A stretch of DNA of 64,000 nt from Cercis canadensis (taxonomy: Eukaryota > Streptophyta > Magnoliopsida > Fabales > Fabaceae), in contig QAOA01005092.1 in NCBI GenBank assembly GCA_003255065.1, positions 9,712-73,711 of the forward strand. The letters are read 5' to 3'. A model generated the notes under the pieces. That model saw nothing but the letters and a program-made list of their open reading frames with translations, had not been told where the DNA came from and did no database searches. The position numbers and the translations under genes were made by a program. This document shows positions 34,224-45,128 of the stretch, in pieces (the first letter of the stretch is position 1; each line of letters begins with the position of its first letter).

Positions 34224-36912
34224 CTAAGGGTGATGGCGAATGGGCATTAAGCACAAATCACTTTTTCTTCTTACAACTACACCAAAGGACTCGGTCATGT
34301 CCAAATCTTTATGCTTTATTCCTTTGGGAAGCTTCCAATCAAAATGATAAACCAAATTAGCAAGTAGCAACTCAACATTAGGTATAGCGAATTTCATTCC
34401 TGGACAGATCCTCCTTCCAGCACCAAATGGGATATATTCAAAATTTGTGCCTTTAAAGTCAGTTGTTTTATCAAGAAATCTCTCACGTTGAAATTTCTCT
34501 GCTTCACTCCAATATTTGGGATCTCTTCCAATTGCCCAAGCATTGACAATGGTTTTGGTCTTTGCAGCTATTTCATATCCATTGATTACACATCTCTCAC
34601 TGGTTTCTCTTGGAAGTAACAATGCCGCTGGTGGTTGTAGCCTTAGGGTTTCCTTGACCACCAAATTTAAGTATTTCAATTGGTGAAGTTCAGTTTCATC
34701 CACATACCCTTTTTCATCAAACACACTTCTTATCTCAGCTTGTGCCTTTTCCATTGCCTTTGGGTTTCTCATCAGTTCTGACATCACCCACTCTATAGTT
34801 GTTGATGACGTGTCGGTTCCAGCAATAAAAATGTCCTGAAAATGGTTTCATGATCTTGTTTAGATTGTAATTTTGCAACTAGAAATGCTATGACTCTTAA
34901 TTTCTGACTTGGATGCCCTTACCTCATCTTTTAAAACAAATAGAGTCAACAAGGTGTTTGATTATGTGCCCTTACTATAGCTTATGGTTTTTGCTATTAA
35001 CAATGAAGATCTCGTCTCACATCAGTGTAACATTTCCAAAACTAGAGGCTGATCAGATAAATTTCATTAAAAATAAATAAACCAAAGAAAAAAGGACACA
35101 TATAAAAATAGTTAGAAATTAATTATGGGCTATTTTGAAGATAATGTATACCTAATATATATTGTTCAAACTTCAAAGAGGGAAATGATGATATTATAGG
35201 GGGTGTTTTGTATTGTAATTTTCACTCAGGCGCCATAAACACCTGAGTTAAGTTTTGATAGTAGCTAAACGGTATGTCATCACTACACTGGAATTCAAGA
35301 TATCACCCATGTACCCAAAAACACCCAAAGGCTGGTATCATGTACCCCTACAGAACTACTTGGTAAACTTTTGAAATATTTGACTTCTTGGCATCTTAGA
35401 TTATATATATGAGTTTAAGATTGGAAGGGTCCTATGAATGGGGATCTAAGATTCCCTTGTTTAGTATGACAATTGTAAGTGATCTTATAGATGTGTGATG
35501 GATATGTTGAATTGCATTTCTGTATGGGATATGATTGGTGGATGCCTCACTTTGAATATGAGATTCTGTATGGGATAGGAGTGAGCCACTAAAAGGTATT
35601 GCATCATAAGGTGTACTTTTAGATGCTAGTGCTGTAATATTAGACTAGTAGTTTAAACACTGTAATCTAACTTAACGATTTAGGATATCATGGTATCTAA
35701 GATTTTTGAGTGAAGATCATATATTATGATACACTAAACATCTTCTGCGAACCTTAGGAAATCTCATGTGCCTAAGTAATAAGAGGCACCAAATAATATA
35801 AGTTTAGAAATGAACTGAGTGCTACTAAACATGTACCCAACACATTCTTGGGAATATAAAATTACTTTCAAATGTCATACAAAAAATTAGAATCTTAAAT
35901 ACCCATGCGTAAAGAATCAAAGAAAGATACTAATGAACGTAACAGACACTGTAATTATCAGTATTCAATGCCATGCATAGTGCTAGTGTGGACTATAGAC
36001 AATCTTTGCCATCATGTGAGGTAAATATATACCAACCAGAATAACTGCTTTGACGTTGTTGAGAGTTAAGGGCAAATCCAGTTCATTTCCCTGTTGAGTC
36101 TTGAGAAGAACATCGACTAGATCCTCCTCTTCCTCACCATGGCTGATCTTCTTTTCTTTGTGATCCCTGACAATGTTTTCTAGTATCCTATCACACTCTT
36201 TGTGAAACCTTTCAAGTTTAGCTTTCAACGCAGTAAGCACTGGAAGCAATTTGATCGAAGGATACAGATCAGCAACTGTGAAACCTCCCATCAGACTTAA
36301 CATTTCCTTTAAAATTGATAGAAAAGCTTCTTGGTCTCTCGATTTCTTTCCAAATGCTGCACGTGCAACTATGGCGTTTGTGACTGATGAAATTTTCTCA
36401 CTCAGATTGATAACTGATCCTTCACTTGCAAATATGTTATTTACGAGTGCGGATACCTCCTCTTCTCTTATGAACCTGAACGATTGGACTCGCTTCCAAG
36501 TGAAAAGCTCTAAAGTGCATATTTTTTGTAGTTTCCTCCAATAGCTTCCATATGAACTACTTGCAATGTCTGTGTGATCGTACAAAATGATTTTGCCCGC
36601 AAGAAAATGGGGCCTATTAGCAAAGATAACATCATGTGTTTTCATAATCTCTTTGGCGAGTTCCGCCGATGAGACTACGATATTGGATGTCTCTCCGAGT
36701 TGTAGATGCATTATGGGTCCATAGTTTTTTGCCAAGTTTCTTAAGGCATGATGGGGGCAATGACCCAATTAACTGATGCATATTTCCTATGAGAGATAGT
36801 TTCCATGGCCCTGGGGGTAAGTTTTTGATGAATTTGTTGGAATTTGATATCTTAACACAAGGAGGAAGTAAAAGAAGGTGAAGAGAATAGAATAAGGGAT
36901 CTGAAGCGCCAT
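34224..36912 (-). pseudogene. CYP71-clan P450 copy 1, N-terminal frameshift
   Basis: Two exons as in copy 3: exon 1 from ATG 36912 to donor at 36037, exon 2 34835-34224. The C-terminal part is complete: oxygen-binding AGTDTSST, ExxR (KETLR), heme loop [11 protein letters not shown] and stop. The PERF motif reads RERF (Pro to Arg). Exon 1 starts [14 protein letters not shown], but a 13-bp deletion near 36870 and a one-base insertion near 36755 throw the intervening region (rest of the anchor, proline hinge) out of frame with a stop. Downstream the frame is restored. No in-frame ATG restores the membrane anchor, so it is probably a pseudogene unless one indel is a sequencing error. Convergent with the KS-like gene, 764 bp away. 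Confidence 0.82.
34836..36036 (-). other. Intron of P450 copy 1
   Basis: About 1.2 kb phase-0 intron between KAVIL and DIFIAG. Closely related to the intron of copy 5 (55113-56185), supporting their sister relationship. No inserted element recognised. Confidence 0.7.
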
Positions 36913-38110
36913 TATGACAAATGGAATTGAATGGCGGTACGTGGTTGACAAATTATAGAGTTTTTATGCTACAAAAGTCTTAAATGGAAACTAGTTTTGT
37001 TCACAGAATAAAGTAATGCCGTTTGATAAGATGGCTTAAGTATATTGTTTGATTTGTTTAATAAAAGTACTACCACATATATTTCAATTTCTTTCTCTCT
37101 GCTTAATTAAAATGCTGCTCTATTGAATTCATTTGTAGTTTATTGTCGAACTGAATTCGCCGCTGACCAATACATATTTGTCGTGCGTGTGTAAAGTCTC
37201 TTTTTGCTTTGAGACTTGTTGGATATATATATCACATGCAAAACTTGTTTCTTCTAACTGATAACTGATTTCTAATGTGACAGGAGCTTGAGCTGGAGAA
37301 ATTTTTATTCACCCACTTTCTCAGAAATCAACATGCTTAAAGGGGAGAGTCTCTGTTGTATTATCCGCATGGATGCCTAGATAGATCAATCGGTTTGGGT
37401 GTGAGTGAGAAAGAAGAAATTTCCAGTGAGCATTGGATGTACAATTACAAAGACAATGTCCATAGATTTTGACCTTTGAATATTCATTGGGTAATTTGTA
37501 CACAACAAAAAAAAAAATGCATATGTTTATGTACTGCTGTGTTTATATAAATATATACTTGATTGAGTGAATTTGAGTATTGAATGTTTATGTCAGGTGG
37601 AAATCTATTATAGATGACATGAAGTGTAATGAGATTAATGACAACTGTAGTGCCTTTATCTTGTAATTTGTTTGACGACAAGAATAGGACATCGACTAAT
37701 TAAGCTGCAAAGTAAAAATGTTGCTGGGAGAGTGGTTTAATCGTTAAAAGTTTTGTTTGTATGTGGGTAAAATCTGGAAGGATCTAACAATTAGTGGTTG
37801 CAGGTAGCTTAACTTGTTGGTGATGTGAGGTGAATGCAGCGTACATATGAATGAAAAACAAAACAAAATACAGGAACATCTCAGAGTCAGAACTGAGTAG
37901 ACAAAGGCTCGAGAGTCTAAAATTAATAGAATAGATTGCTGGTGCCGCTGCCGGTGGTGGTTGCTTCTGCTTCTGCTTGTGACCCGTGACTCTAGTTCTG
38001 GCAGTTTCCTATCAGACAAAAGAGACCTTACCACCTTCTAAAGAAAACAAGAAAACTGCTCATTTTCTACCCCCAAACCCAAACAAATCATATCTCTAAC
38101 CAAAAATAAT
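36913..38110. other. 5' flank of P450 copy 1
   Basis: The proximal 250 bp resemble the flanks of copies 2 and 3 (TAGTTTATTGTCGAACTG at about 37137). Beyond that no gene is recognised; the small antisense frames look like chance. Confidence 0.5.
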
Positions 38111-38194
38111 GTCTCATATTTTTAACACCTCTATAAATAGGTGTACAAACAGCCAAACATTAATTGTTTCATTTTTTTTTCCCAAGATAACAAC

Positions 38195-38245
38195 ATGGTG
38201 ATGAAATGCAAAGGAACGGAGAGAGACCGGAAAGGAGAGTTGTAG
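38195..38245 (+). CDS. Possible 16-codon small ORF, unit A
   Basis: About 75 bp after a TATAAATA box. The peptide MVMKCKGTERDRKGEL is repeated with one or two substitutions in units B (about 43085) and C (about 48445) and as a diverged form near 52460. Conservation may reflect only recent duplication. No homology recognised. Confidence 0.2.
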   Translation: MVMKCKGTERDRKGEL

Positions 38246-38739
38246 TAAAAGTCATGCATGGGACAAGAGGGAAGACATGGAATGCTTATTTTAGTGTTCT
38301 GCTAAAGTGTGGGGTAAGGTATTTCTAGGGTAACATATTACTAGGGTAGATGGATCTTACTCATATAAATATACATACTGTCTGCTTCCTTCGATGATGG
38401 GCTATTATGCTTTTGTCTGTAGCCTATGGACAATGGACCCAAATAAATGTTTCTTATGGCAACTTGTGTTGGCTAACATGTCCATTATAACGAGATATTT
38501 ATTTTTAAGAATTTAGTAATTTAAGATTAGGTTCCCCATAGGTCATTAAATGGCTTCATCAACCAATAAATAATAATTGGTACTTTAAAATTAATTTTAT
38601 GACAGGATAACTAACAAGCTAACATAAATAAAGTTTATTTCAGAAATTATTAAATTTAGCTGGTGTCAAATCACTAGTGTGAATGACAAAAACAAAAAAT
38701 GAGAAATGTTACTTAAATATTACAATTTCATGCTTTTGG

Positions 38740-39145
38740 GGTGCTGTAGCGGTACTCCACGGTTTACTTGAGTGGTTGTGTAGTGGTACTTTACTCTTTA
38801 TTTAGGAGGGTTTTGATAGAACCCACTCAATAATTTTAGTGTTATTATGAAGATCTCAAAATTTGAATCACTTATTATGTGTTAGAACAAACAGTTCCTT
38901 ATAAAATGCAAAAACGACCCGATATAAAAAAACTTGCCAAACTTCTATAAAAAAAGGAATTGGTACATTTTCTTATATTGCACCATTCTTGCATTTTATA
39001 ATGAGTTGTGTGTTCTGTCCAATACTGTCTGACTCAATTTTTTGAAATCTTCACAATAACAATAAAATCATTGAATGAGTCACACCAAAACTCATCAAAG
39101 TGAGATAGAGTCCCGTTACACCACCTTTTAGGAGTGGTGTAGCTT
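38740..39145. repeat. Foldback MITE, unit A
   Basis: The arms fold across about 38960. TTATAAAATGCAAAAACGAC on the left is mirrored by the complement of CATTCTTGCATTTTATAATG on the right, and pairing continues outward through the GTTATTATGAAGAT / ATCTTCACAATAACAATAAA segments to GGTGGTGTA-like tips. Related copies are at 43523-43880 and 49070-49460. Confidence 0.7.
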
Positions 39146-39591
39146 AGCAAATACTTTATATATTACATTAGGCTCTAATTAAATTTTGACTATAAAAAAA
39201 AGTTTGAGTGGAACATTTTAAAATTGTAAAGTAATTGAAAAACATAATAAAATATGTATAAAATTGTGATGTATGAATAACATAACTAAAAAGCTAATGT
39301 CATTATGCATGAAAAAAAAAAAACAATGTCTTAATATGGAATCTATTTTAAAATACTTAATAGAGAAGTTAACCGTGTTGTGTTTCTGACTGGCTCACAT
39401 CTTGGGCACATGGGAGGAGTAGTGCTTCCTTGCAACGGTTCCTTAGGGTGTAGTGCTTGGGCGTTAGCCCCATTAATGTAATCCATAAAACAGAAAAGGA
39501 AAAAAAAAAAAAAAACTGTCTTCTTATGGAATCTATAATAATAAAAATAAATATTTTAATTTTTACTTCTTAATTGAGGTTAAGTCTATCC

Positions 39592-39622
<31 letters not shown>

Positions 39623-40791
39623 GTTTCGTTAGGATCATTTGATGACACTGCAGTAAAAGAAAATCAAATGTTCATTTGTCCATTAGTGTATGGATGATTA
39701 AAAATTTTTTTTTGCGTCTCACTATATATATTTATTTAAATATGTCCATTAGTGTCTTGATAATTGTCAAGAAACTTTCTCTCAATTAAAAATTTAAACT
39801 ATTAGGAGAAAATTGATGAAAGGTTTGATATCTTTTTTCTATTTTTCTTTTGTAATAATTAATGATTTGATATTTAATATGCCCATGAATTCAAAAGCTG
39901 ATTTTAAGTGTAAACATTGTTAGATATAAAATTATTCATAGATTTTCACCTAACAACTTGAGCTTTTGAGTTGAAATAGTTTTTGATATGATATCAAAGA
40001 CTCTTTAAACTTGTGCTTTATCTATTTTTCAAGCTCAAAGGACTTTCAAGTGGGGAGACGTGTTAAACATAAAATTATATATTGACCTTCATCTAATAGC
40101 TTAAGCTTTTAAGTTGAATCAATTTTTGACAAACAAAACACTTGCCCAACTTATATCTTGTGTTAGCATTTAATTTAATTTAATTTGGACATATAGAGTT
40201 CTTGACAAACAAAATTTTCATGTAGCTATTAGCCATGTATGCAAAAATCGTTTCATATGGGTATTCTATGCATACCCATCAAGGGCTGAATAATCAAGTT
40301 AATAAAGCTCTTATATTAATTTTTTTGAGAATAATATCCAATTTAGAAAATTTAAAAGTTAGGGATCAAAGTGAAAAACTTTGCTTCTTTCGAAACCAAA
40401 ATGATGGTTTTCTTTAATTGATTTAAAATTAAATATAGAGATGGAGTAAGAGTACCTCTTATTCTCTTAATATTCTCAATTAACTAAGTATTTTTTTTTC
40501 CTAAAAATATATAGGACATTTGATGACTGCAAATTTAAAATATCAAATATATATCATAGGTGATATAAATTAATATTCTCAGTTGGGTAACCTGCTTTTC
40601 GGACTCTGTTTGAAGGGTGGATATGCCGCTTGTGTTCATGTTGCAGCTGCCATTACCAAAATACTCCTGAATTTACATATACAAAGCAATACTAACTCCA
40701 ATTAACCCAAAGAATCCTTTAAAAAATAACCGATCCATCAAGCAAGACCAATTCAACCAAATAATGAAAGGAAGGAAAACATGGAGATAAA
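39146..40791. other. Unit A spacer
   Basis: Non-coding AT-rich DNA with an (AAT)n microsatellite at about 39590-39620. Largely shared with 43881-45100 and, in part, with 49461-49990. Confidence 0.6.
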
Positions 40792-42614
40792 TTATTGTCT
40801 TGTTTGGTTGGGTACAAAGTGGGGAAAATAAAATTTGCTAATTTGCAATGACAAAGACACCTTTAATAATAAGTGTTGGTAATAAGCACACATAATCTTT
40901 TTAAATGCTACTGTAGCAAAATACTCTGTCATGTCGAAATCTTCATGTTTTATTCCATTGGGAAGCTTCCAATCAAACTGGTAAAGCAAATTTGCAAGTG
41001 GCAGCTCGATGCTGGGTATGGCAAATGTAATTCCTGGACACATTCTCCTTCCAGCACCAAATGGGATATATTCAAAATTTGTGCCTCTGAAATTGTACTC
41101 AATTGGATTATCAATAAATCTCTCTGGTTTAAAAGTTTCAGCTTCTGTCCAATACTTTGGATCTCTTCCGATTGCCCAAGCATTTACAAAGATTCTTGTC
41201 TTAGCAGGTATCTCATATCCATTGATTACACATCTCTCGCTGTTTTCTCTTGGAAATAGCAATGGCCCAGGTGGTTGTAGCCTCAAAGCTTCTTTGATGG
41301 CTGACTTTAAGAATTTCAATTGATAAAGATCAGTCTCATCCACATAACCTTTGCCACGAAAGACCCTTCTTACCTCAGCTTGTGCCTCTTCCATTGCCTT
41401 CGGGTTTCTCAGCAATTCTGCCATTGTCCACTCCATAGTCGTTGACGATGTCTCACTTCCAGCGAAGAAAACGTTCTGAAAAGGGATTAATGAATTCCCG
41501 TTTGTTGAAAAATGATACAATTAACCTATCTTTTGGCTACTAAACACAAGAAATGACTAAATAGTTTATTGAACTTATGATATATCTAGGAATTTAATTA
41601 TGAATAATGTATATAAAATTATGTCTAGGTTAGGATCTATTGATATAGTAAATAAGATACACTTATACTATTAAATAGTTTTTTAATTTATAAAATGTGA
41701 CATTTATTATTTCAAAATTAAATTATAAGATATTATTATGTTGATTATGTAAGCCAAATGTTCTATTATAATTAACTAGATATCTATAAGTATGAAATCA
41801 AATAATTGATCATTGCTTATGTTTTCGAAAGTCTATTATGTTAATATAATATAAATGGATGGAGGATAAAATGAATTTTTTTAGAAAAAAATGATTTTGA
41901 ATGCTAGCTGTGAAATTTTATTATTTTATAGGCATGATTTATATAGTGAGATCTTTTAATCTTGTGGTAGGTTTTGTAAAAAAGTTATTTAATGGTGTAA
42001 GAATCACTTGAATTCATAGTGGTGTTAAAACATTGTGGCACTAAATATCTGCATACAGAGCTAAAACAGCTTCTATTTTATATTTATTAGCAGAACAAGT
42101 ACTAAATTTAATTATTTGGTTGGTAGATTTCTTAAAGTTATTATTCAAAAAATATTTCTTTTTGAAGGATGTACAAAAGCATAGAAATAAAATCTTAAAC
42201 CTCTTATAAATTATTTAAACTTCTCACTACAACACTAAATTTAATAGCTTCTTAGGGTGTACTTTCAAAAATATATGCTACACGTGATTTTTAAAGCTGC
42301 TAAAGCTCATTTTTAATGAGTTTTAAGATATTCTTACTAAACTTGTCGTTTATAGCAATTAATTTTAAATGTATAGAAAATTATATCTCAAATACATACT
42401 GACCAGAATGAGGGCTTTGATGTTGTTGCATGATAAGGGGAACTGCAGGTCATTCTGATGTTGTAATTTTAGAAGTACATCCACGAAATCCTCTTCTGCC
42501 TCACCATGCCTGTTCTTGTTTTCTTTGTGATCCATGATGATGTTTTCCAGTATTTTGTCAAGATCTCTATGAACCTTTCCAAGCTTAGCTCTTATCCCTG
42601 TTATCACTGGAAGC
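40792..42614 (-). pseudogene. CYP71-clan P450 copy 2, truncated at both ends
   Basis: Exon 2 (41475 down to about 40870) retains AGSETSST, KEALR, PERF and [11 protein letters not shown], close to copy 3. Near the C-terminus a one-base loss in the lysine run and a deletion of about 30 bp remove the native end and stop, and the frame runs on to 40792. The first residue of exon 2 is Asn (AACGTT) where other copies have Asp. Exon 1 keeps only its last 70 codons (42614-42404). The rest of exon 1 and the start codon were removed by a deletion fusing 42614 directly to 5' flank sequence (TAGTTTATTGTCG). Non-functional. Confidence 0.88.
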
Positions 42615-43522
42615 TAGTTTATTGTCGAACTGCATTCGCCGCTGACCAATACATATTTGTCGTGCGTGTGTAATTTAATTAAGGGTCGTACTGCAGCAAA
42701 TTGAAGGATGTTGGACTGCAGCAGAGCCAGGCCCATACAAATCTGTCATATTCAACCAACCAGCAATAATTGCAAATCAAATAATTGTTAATCTGGGTCC
42801 TCACTAATTTCTCATATAATTAGATTAATCCCTTATTAATCCACAGTATAACATAATCAGACAATGTTCATTTGTCCAGTAGTGTCTTGATGATTAAACA
42901 TAATATAATTTCCACGACAAAACAAAAACAGTTGAAAATGTACATTGATCTTCTATCCAGTTGCACATATAGTAATATTTGAGTTTAAACTGTTTTGTAC
43001 TACTCATATTTTTAACACCTCTATAAATAGGTGTACAAACAGCCAAACATTAGTTGTTTCATTTTTTTTTCCAAAGATAACAACATGGTGATGAAATGCA
43101 AAGGAAGGGAGAGAGACCGGAAAGGAGAGTTGTAGTAAAAGTCATGCATGGGACAAGAGGAAAGACATGGAATGCTTATTTTAGTGTTCTGCTAAACTGC
43201 GGGGTAAGGTATTTCTTTTCCACCCAAGATAAAACTTCACGTTAAGAAATTGCCCAAACACTGAAAAAGAACGTGTGTAACATATATAAATTAAAAGAAT
43301 CTCATATAGAACTAGGGTAGATGGATCTTACTCATAAATATACATATTGTCTTCTTCCTTCGATGACGGGCTATTATGCTTTTGTCTGTAGCGTATGGAC
43401 AATGGAACCAAATAAATGTTTCTTATGGCAACTTGTGTTTGCTAACATGTCCATTATAACTAGATATTTATTTTTAAGAATTTAGTAATTTAAGATTAGG
43501 TTCCCCATAAGTCATTCAAATG

Positions 43523-43880
43523 GGTGGTGTAGCAGTACTCTATTCTTCATTTAGGTGGATTTTGGTAGGACTCACTCAATAATTTTAGTGTTATTATGAA
43601 GATCTCAAAAATTTGAGTCACCTAGTATGTGTTAAAACAGACAGTTCCTTATAAAATGCAAGAACGACTTGATATAAGAAAACGTGCCAAACTTTTATAA
43701 AAAAAGGAATTGATACATTTTCTTATATCGTACCGTTATTGCATTTTATAATGAGTTGTGTGATCTGTCATATACTGCGTGATTTAATTTTTTGAAATCT
43801 TCACAACAACAATAAAATCACTCAATGAATTCCACCAAAACTCACCTAAGTGAGGGATGGAGTCCCGCTACACCACCCCT
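43523..43880. repeat. Foldback MITE, unit B
   Basis: Begins GGGTGGTGTAGCAGTACTC and ends with the near complement (GAGTCCCGCTACACCACCC). The whole 350 bp forms a long hairpin. This copy has the best-preserved terminal inverted repeats of the three. Confidence 0.72.
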
Positions 43881-45128
43881 AAAAGGTGGTGTAGCTTAGC
43901 AAATACTTTATATATTACATTAGGCCCTAATTAAATTTTGACTATAAAAAAAAGTTTGAGTGAATCATTTTAAACATGTAAAATAATTGAAAAACATAAT
44001 ATAAAATATGTATAAAATTGTGATGTATAAATAACATAACTAAAAAAAATAGCCTAATGTCTTTATCCATAAAAATAAAACGAAGTCTTAATATGGAATC
44101 TATTTTAGAATACTTAATAGAGAAGTTAACCGTGTTGTGTTCCTGACTGGCTCACATCTTGGGCACATGGGAGGAGTAGTGATTCCTTGCAACGGTTCCT
44201 TAGGGTGTAGTGCTTGGGTGTTAGCCCCATTGTAATCCATAAAACATAAAAGGAAAAAAAAAAAAAACTGTCTTCTTATGGAATCTATAATAATAAAAAT
44301 AAAAATTTTAAAATTTTACTTCTTAATTGAGGTTAAGTCTGTCCATAATAATAATAATAATAATAATAAATAGTTTTGTCTAGGATCATTTGATGACACT
44401 GCAATAAAAGAAAATCAAACGTTCATTTGTCTCTGGATGACTAAAACATTTTTTTTGGCGTCTCACTATATATATTTATTTAAATATGTCCATTAGTGTC
44501 TTGATAACTGTCAAGAAGCTTTCTCCCAATTAAAAGTTTAAACTATTAGGAGAAAGTTGATGAAAGGTTTGATATCTTTTCTTCTTTTATTTTTTTGTAA
44601 TAATTAATGATTTGATATTTAATATGCCCACGAATACAAAAGCTGATTTTAAGTGTAAACACAAGAAATGACTAAATATAGAGATGGAGTCAGAGTACCT
44701 CTTATTCTCTTAAGATTCTCAATTAACTAGGTATTTTTTTTTTCTAAAAATAGGACATTTCATGACTGCAAATTTAAAATATCAAATATATATTATAGGT
44801 GATATAAATATAATATTCTCAGTTGGGTAACCTGCTTTTCGGACTCTGTTTGAAGGGTGGGTATGCCGCTTGTGTTCATGTTGCAGCTGCCATTACCAAA
44901 ATACTCCTGAATTTACATATAGAAAGAAATACTAACTCCAATTAGCCCAAATAATCCTTTTAAAAAATAACCGATCCATCAAGCAAGACCAATTCAACCA
45001 AATAATGAAAGGAAGGAAAACATCGAGATAAATTATTGTCTTGTTTGGTTGAGTACAAAGCGGGGAAAATAAAAGTTGCTAATTTGCAATGACAAAGAGA
45101 CCTTTAATAATAAGTGTTGGTAATAATA

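Larger units (their letters stand above)
38112..43006. repeat. P450 tandem unit A (about 4.9 kb)
   Basis: Starts at the TTTTTAACACCTCTATAAAT sequence that also opens units B (about 43007) and C (about 48365). Contains a TATA-led small open frame, a foldback MITE (about 38740-39145), spacer, and P450 copy 2. Homologous spacer features (an (AAT)n run at about 39590, GGTTGGGTAACCTGC-like text near 40585) recur in order in unit B. Confidence 0.8.

Noticed and set aside
36768-36768. Alternative start of P450 copy 1 at MGHCPHH
   Set aside because: The codon there is TTG and lies just after the frameshift; it would lack the membrane anchor and proline hinge.
37744-38034. 96-codon minus-strand frame with Arg/Ser- and His-rich start
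   Set aside because: No homology recognised, no splice or promoter context, low-complexity GGTGGTGG-derived residues; likely chance.
40873-41323. Plus-strand open frames of up to 128 codons opposite P450 exons (also 45216-45594 and 36251-36544)
   Set aside because: Shadows of the conserved minus-strand P450 coding sequence, with no protein-like features of their own.
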